Source: Acetobacter malorum
GTDB taxonomy: Bacteria; Pseudomonadota; Alphaproteobacteria; Acetobacterales; Acetobacteraceae
Assembly (NCBI RefSeq): GCF_002153605.1
Contig: NZ_JOPG01000018.1
Coordinates: 62,001-126,000, forward strand
DNA: 64,000 nt
Direction: 5' to 3'
The position numbers and the translations under genes are program-made. Below are positions 25,349-34,056 of the stretch, piece by piece. Numbering within the stretch: the stretch's first letter is position 1; each line of letters starts with the position of its first letter. The notes under the pieces are model-generated. The model had not been told where the DNA came from, did not search any database, and worked only from the letters and a program-made list of their open reading frames with translations.

Positions 25349-26551
25349 TCAGGAGGCTTTGGGAGGTTGAACTTCCCGATCCATCAGCAGGGCCGTTACT
25401 GCGTTTTTAAAGGGTGTAAACGTATCTGCAAGCCGGATGCCAGCCTGACGCAGTTGCCGGAACGGTGCGCCTTCATGCGTATAAAGCGTCGCAATACCGT
25501 TGGTGCCTGCAAAGAGCGGAGCAGTTATCATCCGGTGCTGGCGTTCAAACCGGCGCAGAGCGTGCGCGTTTCCAGCATCCCCCGTTTCTGCAAAAGCCTT
25601 GCCCACTTCTGTCGCGAGTGTTTCCTGCCCACGCAGGCCGAGGTTGAAGCCGTGAGCCGTGATCGGGTGCATGCCGACAGCAGCATCACCAACCAGCGCC
25701 AGACGGCGTGCCGTAAAGCGGTGTGCATACACGCCTTTCAATGGATAGGCGTGCCGGGTGCTGACAAGGCGCATCTGGCCCAGACGGTTGCCAATACGCT
25801 GCATAATTTCCTGATTAAAAGCATCTCGCGGCATATCCAGCAGACGCTGAATCTCTTCCGGTGGCAGGGTCAGCACCAGAGAAGACGCCATACCATTCAC
25901 GGGGAGCAGCGCGACAGTCTGGCCTTCATCAAACCACTGGGTTGCGACGTTGTGGTGCGGAGACTCATGCGCCATGCGGCACACCAGCATACTGCGTTTG
26001 AAGTCATGGATAATTGCACCAATCCCCGCACGACGACGTGTAGGGGAGAAGCGGCCATCGGCCCCGACAACCAGCTGAGCCGCCGTCTGGCCGTGGGAGT
26101 GATGCACAACAGCCTGCGTCGGGTTCTGCCGCACGGTTTCGACGGATGTGGAGCCGAGCAGCGTAATACGCGGACGTTCCGAAGCGGCAGCAAACAGCGC
26201 GCGCCGGATATGGTTATTAGACACCAGCCAGCCGAGCGCATCCACGCCACGGCCGTTTGTATCAAAGCGGAGTGGGTGTGGAAACTTCCCTGTTTCTACA
26301 CGAGCTTCCCGAAGCGGGCAGATAGCTGTTTCCGGGATGTAGTCCCACGCCCCATTACTCTGGAGAGTATGCACGGCATGGTGGGTCAGGGCGATTTCCC
26401 GCCCATCAAAGGAGGGTTCAGCCCAGACTGTGCGCGGTGCGCGTTCCAGCACCGTGACAGACAGACCGGCACTTTCCAGAGAAAGCGCTGTGGCCAGTCC
26501 AACAGGTCCGCCCCCGATAATGGCAACATCTGTCTGTGTCGGTGTGGTCAT
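25349..26551 (-). CDS. UbiH/UbiF-family FAD-dependent ubiquinone-biosynthesis hydroxylase
   Basis: These flavoprotein monooxygenases hydroxylate the ubiquinone ring. The ATG at 26551 is chosen as start (MTTPTQTDVAIIGGG), four bases after the nitroreductase stop; an in-frame start at 26575 would overlap it. The FAD dinucleotide motif IIGGGPVGLATALSLESAGLSVTVLER is at the N-terminus, the DG motif is VVGADGRFSPTRR, and the GD motif is LVGDAAVGMHPITAHGFNLG near residue 280. The length (400) is typical. Which ring position it hydroxylates is not decided by sequence. It belongs to the minus-strand cluster after nitroreductase and HIT genes. Confidence 0.88.
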   Translation of the reverse strand: MTTPTQTDVAIIGGGPVGLATALSLESAGLSVTVLERAPRTVWAEPSFDGREIALTHHAVHTLQSNGAWDYIPETAICPLREARVETGKFPHPLRFDTNGRGVDALGWLVSNNHIRRALFAAASERPRITLLGSTSVETVRQNPTQAVVHHSHGQTAAQLVVGADGRFSPTRRRAGIGAIIHDFKRSMLVCRMAHESPHHNVATQWFDEGQTVALLPVNGMASSLVLTLPPEEIQRLLDMPRDAFNQEIMQRIGNRLGQMRLVSTRHAYPLKGVYAHRFTARRLALVGDAAVGMHPITAHGFNLGLRGQETLATEVGKAFAETGDAGNAHALRRFERQHRMITAPLFAGTNGIATLYTHEGAPFRQLRQAGIRLADTFTPFKNAVTALLMDREVQPPKAS

Positions 26552-26555
26552 GGCT

Positions 26556-27146
26556 TTAGGTCCTGTCTGCGGCAAAGCTTACGGGTTTGCCGGTCCATGT
26601 CGCGGTAAATTCTGCGGGGTCAGGCCGTTTGGGGGCGTGCTGTTCTCCCTCCGGCGTGCCGACAAACAGGAAGCCTGCCAGCCGGTGCGGAGCAGGGAAG
26701 CCCAGTTCTTCAGCCAGAACAGGATCTTCCACCACATCACCAGAGACCCACACACCGCCAAAGCCCGTGGCGTGCAGGGCGTTCAGCACATTCATGGTGG
26801 CAGCAGCCACGGCCATTTCCTGCTCCCACAACGGAATTTTATGATCCGGGCGCAGGTGCATGCCGAGTGCGAGAATAAGGGGCATGGTAGAAAAACGCTT
26901 GCGACGCTTTTCAATTTTAAACTCAGGCGCCTCGGCATCCATTCGCTGCATGCTGGCGACAATGCGTTCAGCCAGAACCGGCCGGGCATCATCCCGAATG
27001 ACCACATAACGCCATGGACGCAGCTTACCGTGGTCTGGTGCCCGCATGGCAGCGGCCAGAATTTCGGAAAGCTGAGCGTCTGACGGTGCCGGTTCTGCCA
27101 GATGGTCTGTGGAAGCGCGGGTCAGAAGCATGTCCATGGGTGTCAT
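26556..27146 (-). CDS. nitroreductase family protein (YdjA-like)
   Basis: FMN-dependent NAD(P)H oxidoreductases of this family reduce nitro compounds, quinones or flavins. The start at ATG 27146 follows AGGACC; an earlier TTG is unlikely. The 196-residue product shows the FMN-binding loop TRASTDHLAEPAPSDAQL, the segment AAMRAPDHGKLRPWRYVVI, and the C-terminal GFGGVWVSGDVVEDPVL and FVGTPEG segments of the small YdjA-type group. It lies between the HIT and UbiH-like genes, transcribed together. Function beyond the family is not known. Confidence 0.85.
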   Translation of the reverse strand: MTPMDMLLTRASTDHLAEPAPSDAQLSEILAAAMRAPDHGKLRPWRYVVIRDDARPVLAERIVASMQRMDAEAPEFKIEKRRKRFSTMPLILALGMHLRPDHKIPLWEQEMAVAAATMNVLNALHATGFGGVWVSGDVVEDPVLAEELGFPAPHRLAGFLFVGTPEGEQHAPKRPDPAEFTATWTGKPVSFAADRT

Positions 27147-27188
27147 GATCAAAGGTCCTGTTTCAAAAAACTGAAGAGAGAAGCCTGC

Positions 27189-27563
27189 TCAGACAGGGAA
27201 GGGCGGCAGAGGCTGGCCACCGAGAAGATGCAGATGGAAATGCGGCACTTCCTGCCCGCTATTTTCACCGGCGTTGGTAATCACGCGGTAACCGCTCTCA
27301 TCCAGCCCAAGTTCGGAGGCAATCTGCCCGGCAGCTTTCATGACGGCAGCAATTTCATCGTCTTGAGCTGTTTTTGTGAAATCGATAAAAGAGACATAGG
27401 GTTTTTTTGGAATAATCAGAACATGCACGGCCGCTTTGGGCGCAATATCCTGAAAGGCCAGAACCCATTCATTTTCAAAAACCTTTTTGCAGGGAATATC
27501 TCCGCGCAGGATTTTGGCAAAAATGTTTTCCGGGTTGTAAGGCCCTGTTCCTTTAACAGCCAT
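27189..27563 (-). CDS. HIT-family (Hint) nucleotide-binding hydrolase
   Basis: Hint proteins hydrolyse purine nucleoside phosphoramidates. The histidine triad is HFHLH with His108, His110 and His112 in EVPHFHLHLLGGQ. The N-terminus NIFAKILRGDIPCKKVFE and the strand HVLIIPKKPY are typical. The length (124) is normal. It is encoded 3 bases after the hisE stop on the minus strand, a linkage seen in other alphaproteobacteria. The substrate is inferred from the family. Confidence 0.93.
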   Translation of the reverse strand: MAVKGTGPYNPENIFAKILRGDIPCKKVFENEWVLAFQDIAPKAAVHVLIIPKKPYVSFIDFTKTAQDDEIAAVMKAAGQIASELGLDESGYRVITNAGENSGQEVPHFHLHLLGGQPLPPFPV

Positions 27564-27566
27564 GAC

Positions 27567-28058
27567 TTATCCTTTTTTCGTCAAAACTTCTTTAGGGCGG
27601 GATGCTTTTTCAGCAATACCACTGGTGCCTTCCCGGCGGCGCAGTTCTGCCCAGACCTCTTCAGGCGTCACACCGGCATCAACCCACAAAACAATAAGGT
27701 GGTAGAGTACATCAGCACTTTCCCCGACCAGAAGATCCTTGCGGCCAGCAACGGCTTCAATCAGGCACTCAACGGCTTCTTCCCCAAATTTCTGGGCAAT
27801 TTTGTACGTGCCGCGGGAGAGAAGTCGCGCTGAGTGGCTCAGGCTGGGGTCTGTGCCCTTGCGGCTCTGCACAACCGTGTAAAGACGGTCCAGAACGGTT
27901 TCATCAGCAGACTGTGAAAGTTTGTCTTCCAGAATCTCTTTTGCTTTTTCGGTCTTTTTTGCCACAGCCACTTTTTTCACACTGCTTTTTGGCGCGGCTT
28001 TTGTTCCGGCTTTGGGGGCTGCTTTGGCTGTGGTCTTTGTGCTGGCTTTTTTGGTCAT
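27567..28058 (-). CDS. hisE: phosphoribosyl-ATP pyrophosphatase with histone-like N-terminal tail
   Basis: HisE removes pyrophosphate from phosphoribosyl-ATP in histidine synthesis. Residues about 50-163 are a complete HisE domain ([40 protein letters not shown]). The first about 45 residues are unusual: Lys, Ala, Thr, Pro and Val repeats such as [18 protein letters not shown], like the tail of histone H1 or bacterial H1-like proteins. The usual HisE is about 100-110 residues, so the tail is an addition. No internal ATG exists near the domain start, so the tail is probably translated. The start codon overlaps the hisF stop by 4 bases. Confidence 0.93.
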   Translation of the reverse strand: MTKKASTKTTAKAAPKAGTKAAPKSSVKKVAVAKKTEKAKEILEDKLSQSADETVLDRLYTVVQSRKGTDPSLSHSARLLSRGTYKIAQKFGEEAVECLIEAVAGRKDLLVGESADVLYHLIVLWVDAGVTPEEVWAELRRREGTSGIAEKASRPKEVLTKKG

Positions 28059-28843
28059 GTGCGTGACTTTGCCTGAAAAGGTGAAGGATTGGGGCGTACG
28101 GGCAGATCAGCTTCGGCCAGCGCGGTTTTAACCTGAGACACAGTAAACTGGCCAAAATGGAAGACGCTGGCAGCCAGAAGCCCGGTGGCTCCGGCTTCGG
28201 CACCTTCCACAAAGTGCTTCAGTTCGCCTACGCCGCCAGAGGCGACAATCGGCAGCCTGACAGCCTGTGTTGCAGCTTTCAGCAAGGACAGATCAAAGCC
28301 TGAGCGTGTGCCGTCCCGATCCATGGAAGTCAGCAGAATTTCTCCGGCTCCACGTTCAGCAACTTCCCGGCACCAGTCAATGACATCGCGCCCCGTGGGA
28401 GTGCGGCCCCCGTGGGTGTAGACTTCCCATTTACCGCCCGTGGTCTGCCGGGCATCGACGCCCACAACCACACACTGGCTGCCAAATTTCTGCGCGGCTT
28501 CATTAATCAGGTCCGGGCGGGAGACGGCTGCCGAGTTCATGGCGCATTTATCAGCCCCGGCCAGCAGAAGGCGGCGCATGTCATCCGTTGTACGGACACC
28601 GCCCCCCACCGTCAGTGGCAGAAAAATCCGTTCTGCCGTGCGGCTGACAACATCCAGAATAGTATCACGGTTTTCATGGCTGGCGGTGATATCCAGAAAA
28701 GTCAGCTCATCTGCGCCTGCGGCATCATACAGAGCCGCCTGTTCCACAGGATCTCCAGCATCGCGCAGTTCAACAAAGTTCACGCCTTTCACAACGCGAC
28801 CATTCTTGACGTCCAGACACGGGATAACGCGGAGTTTCAGCAT
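28055..28843 (-). CDS. hisF: imidazole glycerol phosphate synthase subunit HisF
   Basis: HisF is the cyclase half of imidazole glycerol phosphate synthase, using ammonia from HisH. It is a 262-residue beta-alpha barrel. The catalytic Asp11 is in [16 protein letters not shown]. The second catalytic Asp (family position 130) is in VVGVDARQ. The phosphate-binding loops are LTVGGGVRT and [13 protein letters not shown]. It shares its last base with the HisA start side (28843) and overlaps hisE by 4 bases, so the his genes are tightly coupled. Confidence 0.97.
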   Translation of the reverse strand: MLKLRVIPCLDVKNGRVVKGVNFVELRDAGDPVEQAALYDAAGADELTFLDITASHENRDTILDVVSRTAERIFLPLTVGGGVRTTDDMRRLLLAGADKCAMNSAAVSRPDLINEAAQKFGSQCVVVGVDARQTTGGKWEVYTHGGRTPTGRDVIDWCREVAERGAGEILLTSMDRDGTRSGFDLSLLKAATQAVRLPIVASGGVGELKHFVEGAEAGATGLLAASVFHFGQFTVSQVKTALAEADLPVRPNPSPFQAKSRT

Positions 28844-30186
28844 CAGGCCAGAACCTTCAGAGCCTCAGCCGGAGAGACCCGGCCATCATATAGCGCCCGG
28901 CCGACAATAACACCTTCAATACCGGGGGCATCTTCAGCCGCTTTCCGCAGGGCGGCCAGATGGTCCAGATTGCCGACCCCGCCACTGGCGATAACCGGCA
29001 CGGAAACGGTGTTGGCGAGCGTTACGGTCTGCTCAATATCCAGGCCATCCAGCATCCCATCACGGCTGATTTCCGTGAAAATAATAGACGCTACACCAGC
29101 TTCCTGCATCCGCAGGGCGAGTTCTGTTGCCTGCATGTCTGAGACTTCGGCCCAGCCTTCGGTAGCGACATGGCCTGAGCGGGCATCAATCCCCGCCACA
29201 ATGCGACCGGGGAAGGCACGGCAGGCTTCCTTGACCAGTGCAGGGTTCTTTACGGCCACGGAGCCGAGAATGACGCGGGTCACGCCGGCTTCCAGCCAGG
29301 AGGAAATAGCCTTCATATCCCGCAGGCCACCGCCAAGCTGCATGGGCACCGTGGCGGCTTTCAGAATAGCCTGCACAGCCGGAGCATTGGCAGACTGGCC
29401 TGCAAAGGCCCCGTTCAGGTCAACGGCGTGCAGCCATTTGAACCCGGCGTCACACCATGCTTTGGCCTGAGCTGCCGGGTCATCGGAATAGACGGTGGCA
29501 TCATCCATTTCTCCACGGCGCAGGCGCACACAGGCCCCGTCCTTAAGATCAATGGCCGGGTAGAGGGTGAGCGGGCGGGAGGAAGCGGGAGAAGATGCAA
29601 TCATGTCCGGTGTTTCAACCTGAGGGGAGAAGGAAGGCTCCACGGGGGCAGAGCGCACGGTATCAAGAAGTTTGGTGAAGAACAGCCCACTCACGGTCTG
29701 GTCTCCCATTCGCGCAAAGTGCGGGTGCGTACCCCAATGCTCGAAGCCTGCTTTCTGGAACAGGGAGATGGCCGCTGTCTGGGTGTCCGGCACATCCATG
29801 TTCATCACGCGGAAGCCCATGCTGCGGGCAGCATTTTCCACTTCACGCAGCAGGGCGGAGCCAAGGCCACGATTACGGGCATAAGGTGCCACAAACAGGT
29901 GCATCAGGGTGATGCACATGGCCTGACATTCATTATTACGGGGGGCCCGGACAAGCTGGGCGCAGCCGACAATTTCACCCTTCAGACGCACCACAAACAG
30001 CATACGCTCGGGCACCAGAAGCAGCCCTTTGAAGTAGCGTTCCAGAACCTGCCGGCCCTGAGGCTGCACCCAGCCAAAGCCTCCGCCATCCAGAATGGCG
30101 GCATCGGCGGCTTCGCACAGGGCCTGAAGATCATCGTCTGTCAGGGACAGAACGCGCTGGACAAGTTTACTCTTAGGCATAGACAT
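28843..30186 (-). CDS. hisA: GNAT acetyltransferase-HisA fusion (phosphoribosylformimino-AICAR isomerase)
   Basis: One 447-codon frame encodes two proteins' worth of sequence. Residues about 1-175 are a GNAT N-acetyltransferase fold: the acetyl-CoA loop [22 protein letters not shown] (about 97-117) and [13 protein letters not shown]. Residues about 205-447 are a full HisA barrel ([40 protein letters not shown]), which isomerises ProFAR in histidine synthesis. A linker (176-204) joins them. An in-frame ATG at 29604 (residue 195) lacks a strong ribosome binding site, so a fusion is favoured, but independent initiation of HisA is possible. The first 14 bases overlap hisH. Confidence 0.9.
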   Translation of the reverse strand: MSMPKSKLVQRVLSLTDDDLQALCEAADAAILDGGGFGWVQPQGRQVLERYFKGLLLVPERMLFVVRLKGEIVGCAQLVRAPRNNECQAMCITLMHLFVAPYARNRGLGSALLREVENAARSMGFRVMNMDVPDTQTAAISLFQKAGFEHWGTHPHFARMGDQTVSGLFFTKLLDTVRSAPVEPSFSPQVETPDMIASSPASSRPLTLYPAIDLKDGACVRLRRGEMDDATVYSDDPAAQAKAWCDAGFKWLHAVDLNGAFAGQSANAPAVQAILKAATVPMQLGGGLRDMKAISSWLEAGVTRVILGSVAVKNPALVKEACRAFPGRIVAGIDARSGHVATEGWAEVSDMQATELALRMQEAGVASIIFTEISRDGMLDGLDIEQTVTLANTVSVPVIASGGVGNLDHLAALRKAAEDAPGIEGVIVGRALYDGRVSPAEALKVLA

Positions 30187-30841
30187 CGCAGAGGGTTTCC
30201 GGAGTCCAGGTCAGAAAATTGGCCAGAATCTGCAAGCCGACAGTCTGGCTTTTTTCAACGTGGAACTGCGTTCCGGCCACATTGCCATTGCACACAATGG
30301 CAGGAACAGGGCCGCCATAGTCTGTGGTGGCAATCAGGGTTTCCGGCTTTGTGTTTCTCAGCGCGTAAGAATGAACGAAATAGCCATGCGGCGCGGCACC
30401 CAGACCGTCCGTAAGGGGATGAGTGTGGCTGAAATTCAGCTCATTCCAGCCCATTTGCGGCATGCGCAGGCCGGGTGCGTCCATAGGAGCAATCTCGCCC
30501 GTAATCCAGCCAAAGCCTTCTGTGGTGCCGTGTTCCAGCCCGCGTTCGGCCATCAGCTGCATGCCCACACAAATCCCCAGAAAGGGCGTGCCGGAGCGGG
30601 TTGCGGTGAGGATGGCGTCTTTCAGGCCGGCGATGGACTCCAGCCCGCGGGCGCAGTCTGCAAAGGCACCCTGACCCGGCAGAATGATACGGTCCGCATT
30701 ACGGACATCGGCTGGGGAATTGGTGATGCTTACAGTGGCCGCAATGTCTGACAGCTCTGCCGCGCGGGCTGCTGCGCGGGCTGCGGAGGCCAGATTGCCG
30801 CCTTCATAATCAACAACGGCGATGGAGAGAGACTTGGTCAT
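30173..30841 (-). CDS. hisH: imidazole glycerol phosphate synthase subunit HisH
   Basis: HisH is the glutaminase that feeds ammonia to HisF. The start at ATG 30841 follows GCGAGG and begins MTKSLSIAVVDYEGGNL; upstream in-frame codons to 30943 overlap hisB. The class I amidotransferase triad is Cys91 (FLGICVGMQLMAE), His193 and Glu195 (TQFHVEKSQ). The length (222) is normal. Its end overlaps the GNAT-HisA start. This places hisB-hisH-hisA-hisF-hisE in one transcript. Confidence 0.96.
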   Translation of the reverse strand: MTKSLSIAVVDYEGGNLASAARAAARAAELSDIAATVSITNSPADVRNADRIILPGQGAFADCARGLESIAGLKDAILTATRSGTPFLGICVGMQLMAERGLEHGTTEGFGWITGEIAPMDAPGLRMPQMGWNELNFSHTHPLTDGLGAAPHGYFVHSYALRNTKPETLIATTDYGGPVPAIVCNGNVAGTQFHVEKSQTVGLQILANFLTWTPETLCDVYA

Positions 30842-30932
30842 GGGGACCTCGCACTTCTGGTTCGTATCAGGAACCGGTTTTCCCCGATGCCTGAGCAGAA
30901 AGAGGTTCGGGGAAGAAAACTGTCGACGAGAC

Positions 30933-31529
30933 TTATAGCACACCCTTGGTGGAGGGAATGCTGCCCTGTGCCCGTGGGTCTGGTTCCACGGCCATACGGA
31001 GGGCGCGTGCTAAGGCCTTGAACGCGGCTTCGGCAATATGGTGGCAGTTCTTGCCGGCTTTTTGTGTCAGATGCAGGGTCAGCATGCCGGACATGGCAAA
31101 GGCGCGGAAGAATTCTTCCACCAGTTCCGTATCCAGCTCGCCAATGCGGTCACGGTCAAACGTGGCGTCCCATGCCAGAAACGGGCGACCGGAAAGGTCG
31201 ACGACCGCTTCACACAGGGCTTCGTCCAGAGGGACCAGCGCGTGACCAAAACGGTGCACGCCGCGCTTGTCCCCCAGTGCCTGCCGGAGAGCCTGCCCGA
31301 TCGCAATACCGGTGTCTTCCACCGTATGGTGGCCATCAATATGAAGGTCACCCTTCACGATAACGGTCAGATCCAGCAGGCCATGCTTGGCCAGTGCGGT
31401 CAGCATATGGTCAAAAAAACCAATGCCCGTATCAATGTTGGCCTGTCCTGATCCATCCAGATCAAGAGTGACGGCAATATCGGTTTCGCTGGTAACGCGA
31501 TGAAGGGTGGCTTGGCGTGCTGTGCTCAT
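30933..31529 (-). CDS. hisB: imidazoleglycerol-phosphate dehydratase
   Basis: HisB dehydrates imidazoleglycerol phosphate to imidazoleacetol phosphate, using two manganese ions. The 198-residue product is the monofunctional form. The metal motifs DGHHTVEDTGIAIGQAL (His-His-x2-Glu) and the C-terminal KNCHHIAEAAFKALARALR are both present, with FFDHMLTALAKHG before them. It is the first gene of the his cluster, about 70 bases downstream of nadE on the same strand. No hisI, hisG or hisD is in the window. Confidence 0.97.
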   Translation of the reverse strand: MSTARQATLHRVTSETDIAVTLDLDGSGQANIDTGIGFFDHMLTALAKHGLLDLTVIVKGDLHIDGHHTVEDTGIAIGQALRQALGDKRGVHRFGHALVPLDEALCEAVVDLSGRPFLAWDATFDRDRIGELDTELVEEFFRAFAMSGMLTLHLTQKAGKNCHHIAEAAFKALARALRMAVEPDPRAQGSIPSTKGVL

Positions 31530-31599
31530 GGTGGGGTGCTTTATAGCGGAAGACGGGCCCCGATACCATCAGGCACGGGGCGGGAAGTGGGAAAGATCG

Positions 31600-33651
31600 T
31601 CAGCTTTTCGGAACATTCAGGTCCAGTTCCGCCAGCCACAGGGCCGCATTGCCGTCGGAGGGCGCACGCCAGTCCCCGCGTGGGGAAAGGCTGCCGCCGG
31701 CCATCACCTTCGGGCCGTTGGGCATGGCGGAGCGTTTGAACTGGCTGGTGCCAAAAAAGCGACGCAGGAAAATATGCAGCCAGTGGCAGATGGTCGGCAG
31801 GTCATACGCTTTACGGTCCTGCTCTAAAAAGCCTGGGGGCCAGTTGCCAGCGGACGCATCGCGCCACACCTGTTCGGCCATGAAGGCAATACGGGAGGGC
31901 GTAAAGCCGTAGCGCAGCACGTAAAAGAGGGTGAAGTCATGCAGCGCATAGGGACCGATGATGTCTTGCGTGCTCTGCGGTCCGTTTTCTCCCACGGGCA
32001 CCAGTTCTGGCGAGATTTCTGTGGCCAGAATTGTTGAAAGCAGAGGTGTCACCTCAGGCGAGAAATGGCCGGAGGCAATGGCCCAGCGGATAATATGCTG
32101 GATCAGCGTTTTGGGCAGGCCGGCATTCACATTGTAATGCGCCATCTGATCGCCCACGCCGTAGGTGCACCAGCCCAGAGCCAGTTCGGACAAATCGCCC
32201 GTGCCAATCACCATTCCCTGATGCTGGTTGGCCAGACGGAACAGGAAGTCTGTCCGCAGGCCTGCCTGCACGTTCTCAAAGGTGATGTCATGCACAGGTT
32301 CACCCTGTGCGAACGGGTGCTTGATTTCACGCAGCATAAGAGAGGCTGCCGGGCGGATGTCCAGCACCTCATTCCCTGTGCCGAGGGCGGCCATCAGGGC
32401 CTGCGCGCTGGCCAGTGTTTTTTCCGTCGTGCCAAAGCCGGGCATCGTGTAGCCGAGCACAGCGCTGCGGGGCCAGCCGAGTTCATCCGCTGCCCGCACG
32501 GCCACCAGCAGGGCCTGTGTGGAGTCCAGCCCCCCGGAAATGCCTATCACCATCCGTTTGACGCCACTTGTGCGGAGCCGTTGCTTGAGAGCGGAGACCT
32601 GAATGGTAAAGGCCTCAAAGCAGTCCTGCGCCAGTCGGTCTGCATCATTGGGCACAAAGGGGAAGCGGGAGAGGGGGCGGCGCAGGCCTATGTCTGTCAT
32701 AGGGGGTGTGAGCGTGCAGCGGATGCGTCGCCAGGCTGGGGCGTGGGCCTGCATGGCGCGGGCATTGGCGGCAAATGTGCCCATCCGCAGGCGTTCCTGC
32801 CGGAGCAGAGTGAGGTCAATATCTGCGACCACATGCTGAGAGCCGGAGGGGAAACGTTCGCTTTGGGCCAGCATTTCACCATTTTCAAAAATGGCAATCT
32901 GTCCGTCCCATGCGACGTCGTTGGTGGATTCCCCTTCTCCGGCGGCAGCATAAATATAAGAGGCGATACAGCGGGCAGATTGTGAACGGCAGAGCAGGGT
33001 GCGCGTTTCGGCTTTGCCCACCGTAATGTCACTGGCAGAGGGGTTGGCCAGAATGGTGGCGCCAGCGAGGGCAGCCAGTGTGCCGGGGGGCGCAGGCACC
33101 CAGAGATCTTCGCACAGTTCGAGCCCAAGGCAGAAGCCGGGGACGTCTTCCGCCTCAAACAGCAGATCGGTCCCAAACGGGATATCGGCACCGTTCAACC
33201 GCAGCATCTGGCCCTGTACGGCTACGCCGGGGGTGAAATGCCGGGCTTCATAAAATTCGCGATAGTTGGGCAGGTAGCTTTTGGGGACGATGCCCAGCAC
33301 CGAACCCCGGTGGATGATGACGGCACAGTTATAAAGAGCATTGTCATGTCGGAGGGGCACACCCACCACCAGAATGGGCAGAAGGTCAGCAGACGCTGTG
33401 GTCAAATCCGCAATGGCCTGTTCGACGGCGTTAAGCAGAGCTTCCTGCTGGCGGAGGTCATCTATTGCGTAGCCGGACAGTCCCAGTTCCGGAAACACGC
33501 ACAGCACCGCGCCATCCTGCCCGCAGGTCCGGGCGGCTTCCAATGTGCGCTGTGCGTTGGTGGCCGGGTCCGCCAGAGCAACGGGGACTGTGCAGGCTGC
33601 AACACGGGCAAAGCCCTGATGATACAGCGCGTGAAATGCGGAAGCCGACAA
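31600..33651 (-). CDS. nadE: glutamine-dependent NAD+ synthase
   Basis: NadE amidates nicotinic acid adenine dinucleotide to NAD+. The 683-residue product is the long form with an N-terminal nitrilase-type glutaminase: Glu55 (FPELGLSGY), Lys124 (IVPKSYLPNYREFYE) and Cys180 (LELCEDLW) form the triad. The ATP pyrophosphatase domain begins near 340 and holds the P-loop GISGGLDST (370-378). Later motifs include GTGDLSELALGWCTYG and NVNAGLPKTLIQ. It is encoded just before hisB and may share transcription with the his genes. The length matches the alphaproteobacterial and actinobacterial type. Confidence 0.96.
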   Translation of the reverse strand: MSASAFHALYHQGFARVAACTVPVALADPATNAQRTLEAARTCGQDGAVLCVFPELGLSGYAIDDLRQQEALLNAVEQAIADLTTASADLLPILVVGVPLRHDNALYNCAVIIHRGSVLGIVPKSYLPNYREFYEARHFTPGVAVQGQMLRLNGADIPFGTDLLFEAEDVPGFCLGLELCEDLWVPAPPGTLAALAGATILANPSASDITVGKAETRTLLCRSQSARCIASYIYAAAGEGESTNDVAWDGQIAIFENGEMLAQSERFPSGSQHVVADIDLTLLRQERLRMGTFAANARAMQAHAPAWRRIRCTLTPPMTDIGLRRPLSRFPFVPNDADRLAQDCFEAFTIQVSALKQRLRTSGVKRMVIGISGGLDSTQALLVAVRAADELGWPRSAVLGYTMPGFGTTEKTLASAQALMAALGTGNEVLDIRPAASLMLREIKHPFAQGEPVHDITFENVQAGLRTDFLFRLANQHQGMVIGTGDLSELALGWCTYGVGDQMAHYNVNAGLPKTLIQHIIRWAIASGHFSPEVTPLLSTILATEISPELVPVGENGPQSTQDIIGPYALHDFTLFYVLRYGFTPSRIAFMAEQVWRDASAGNWPPGFLEQDRKAYDLPTICHWLHIFLRRFFGTSQFKRSAMPNGPKVMAGGSLSPRGDWRAPSDGNAALWLAELDLNVPKS

Positions 33652-33810
33652 CGCGTTCCATCCTTTATCCTGATGGGAAAGAGAGCTCAGATCATGATTG
33701 CAGAGAAGTCGAGCCGCGCCAACACAAGGACTTTCCGGCCTTCCGGCGCATTTGGTATGAGGGGCGGGAGAGGTCGTTCAAAATAAACGAAAAAAATATA
33801 AAAAACCCTC

Positions 33811-33839
33811 TTGCGCGTTTTGCCGAACCCCCTTAGAAG
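33811..33839 (+). promoter_or_regulatory. promoter-like sequence before tRNA-Gly
   Basis: TTGCGC (33811-33816) and TAGAAG (33834-33839) are 17 bases apart, about 14 bases before the tRNA. It is a moderate match to a sigma70 promoter. The rest of the nadE-tRNA gap shows no gene. Confidence 0.4.
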
Positions 33840-33852
33840 AAGGCCATCCGAT

Positions 33853-33927
33853 GCGGGCGTAGCTCAGGGGTAGAGCACAACCTTGCCAAGGTTGGGGTCG
33901 TGGGTTCGAATCCCATCGCCCGCTCCA
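33853..33927 (+). tRNA. tRNA-Gly (anticodon GCC)
   Basis: Acceptor stem GCGGGCG pairs with CGCCCGC, followed by T and an encoded CCA. The anticodon loop TTGCCAA gives GCC. All arms are complete (GGTTCGAATCC T-arm). Confidence 0.96.
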
Positions 33928-33958
33928 AATTTTCAAGAAAATTTGAGTGGTATGCATC

Positions 33959-33982
33959 AAGGTCGCGCAAGCGGCCTTTTTT
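33959..33982 (+). terminator. intrinsic terminator after tRNA-Gly
   Basis: AAGGTCGC and GCGGCCTT pair (one G-T) over a GCAA loop, followed by a T-run. Confidence 0.75.
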
Positions 33983-34056
33983 GCGTTTTGGGCAGTCTCT
34001 CTTGTAACACCACCAATGGATGTTACAGGAGAAACATACTGTTTCAGGCAGACCTT

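Noticed and set aside
25367-26608. 413-codon plus-strand frame opposite the UbiH-like gene
   Set aside because: The minus strand shows all three FAD motifs; the plus-strand product has no family features.
30946-31451. Plus-strand frames opposite hisB
   Set aside because: HisB on the minus strand has both metal-binding His motifs; the opposite frames lack any family signature.
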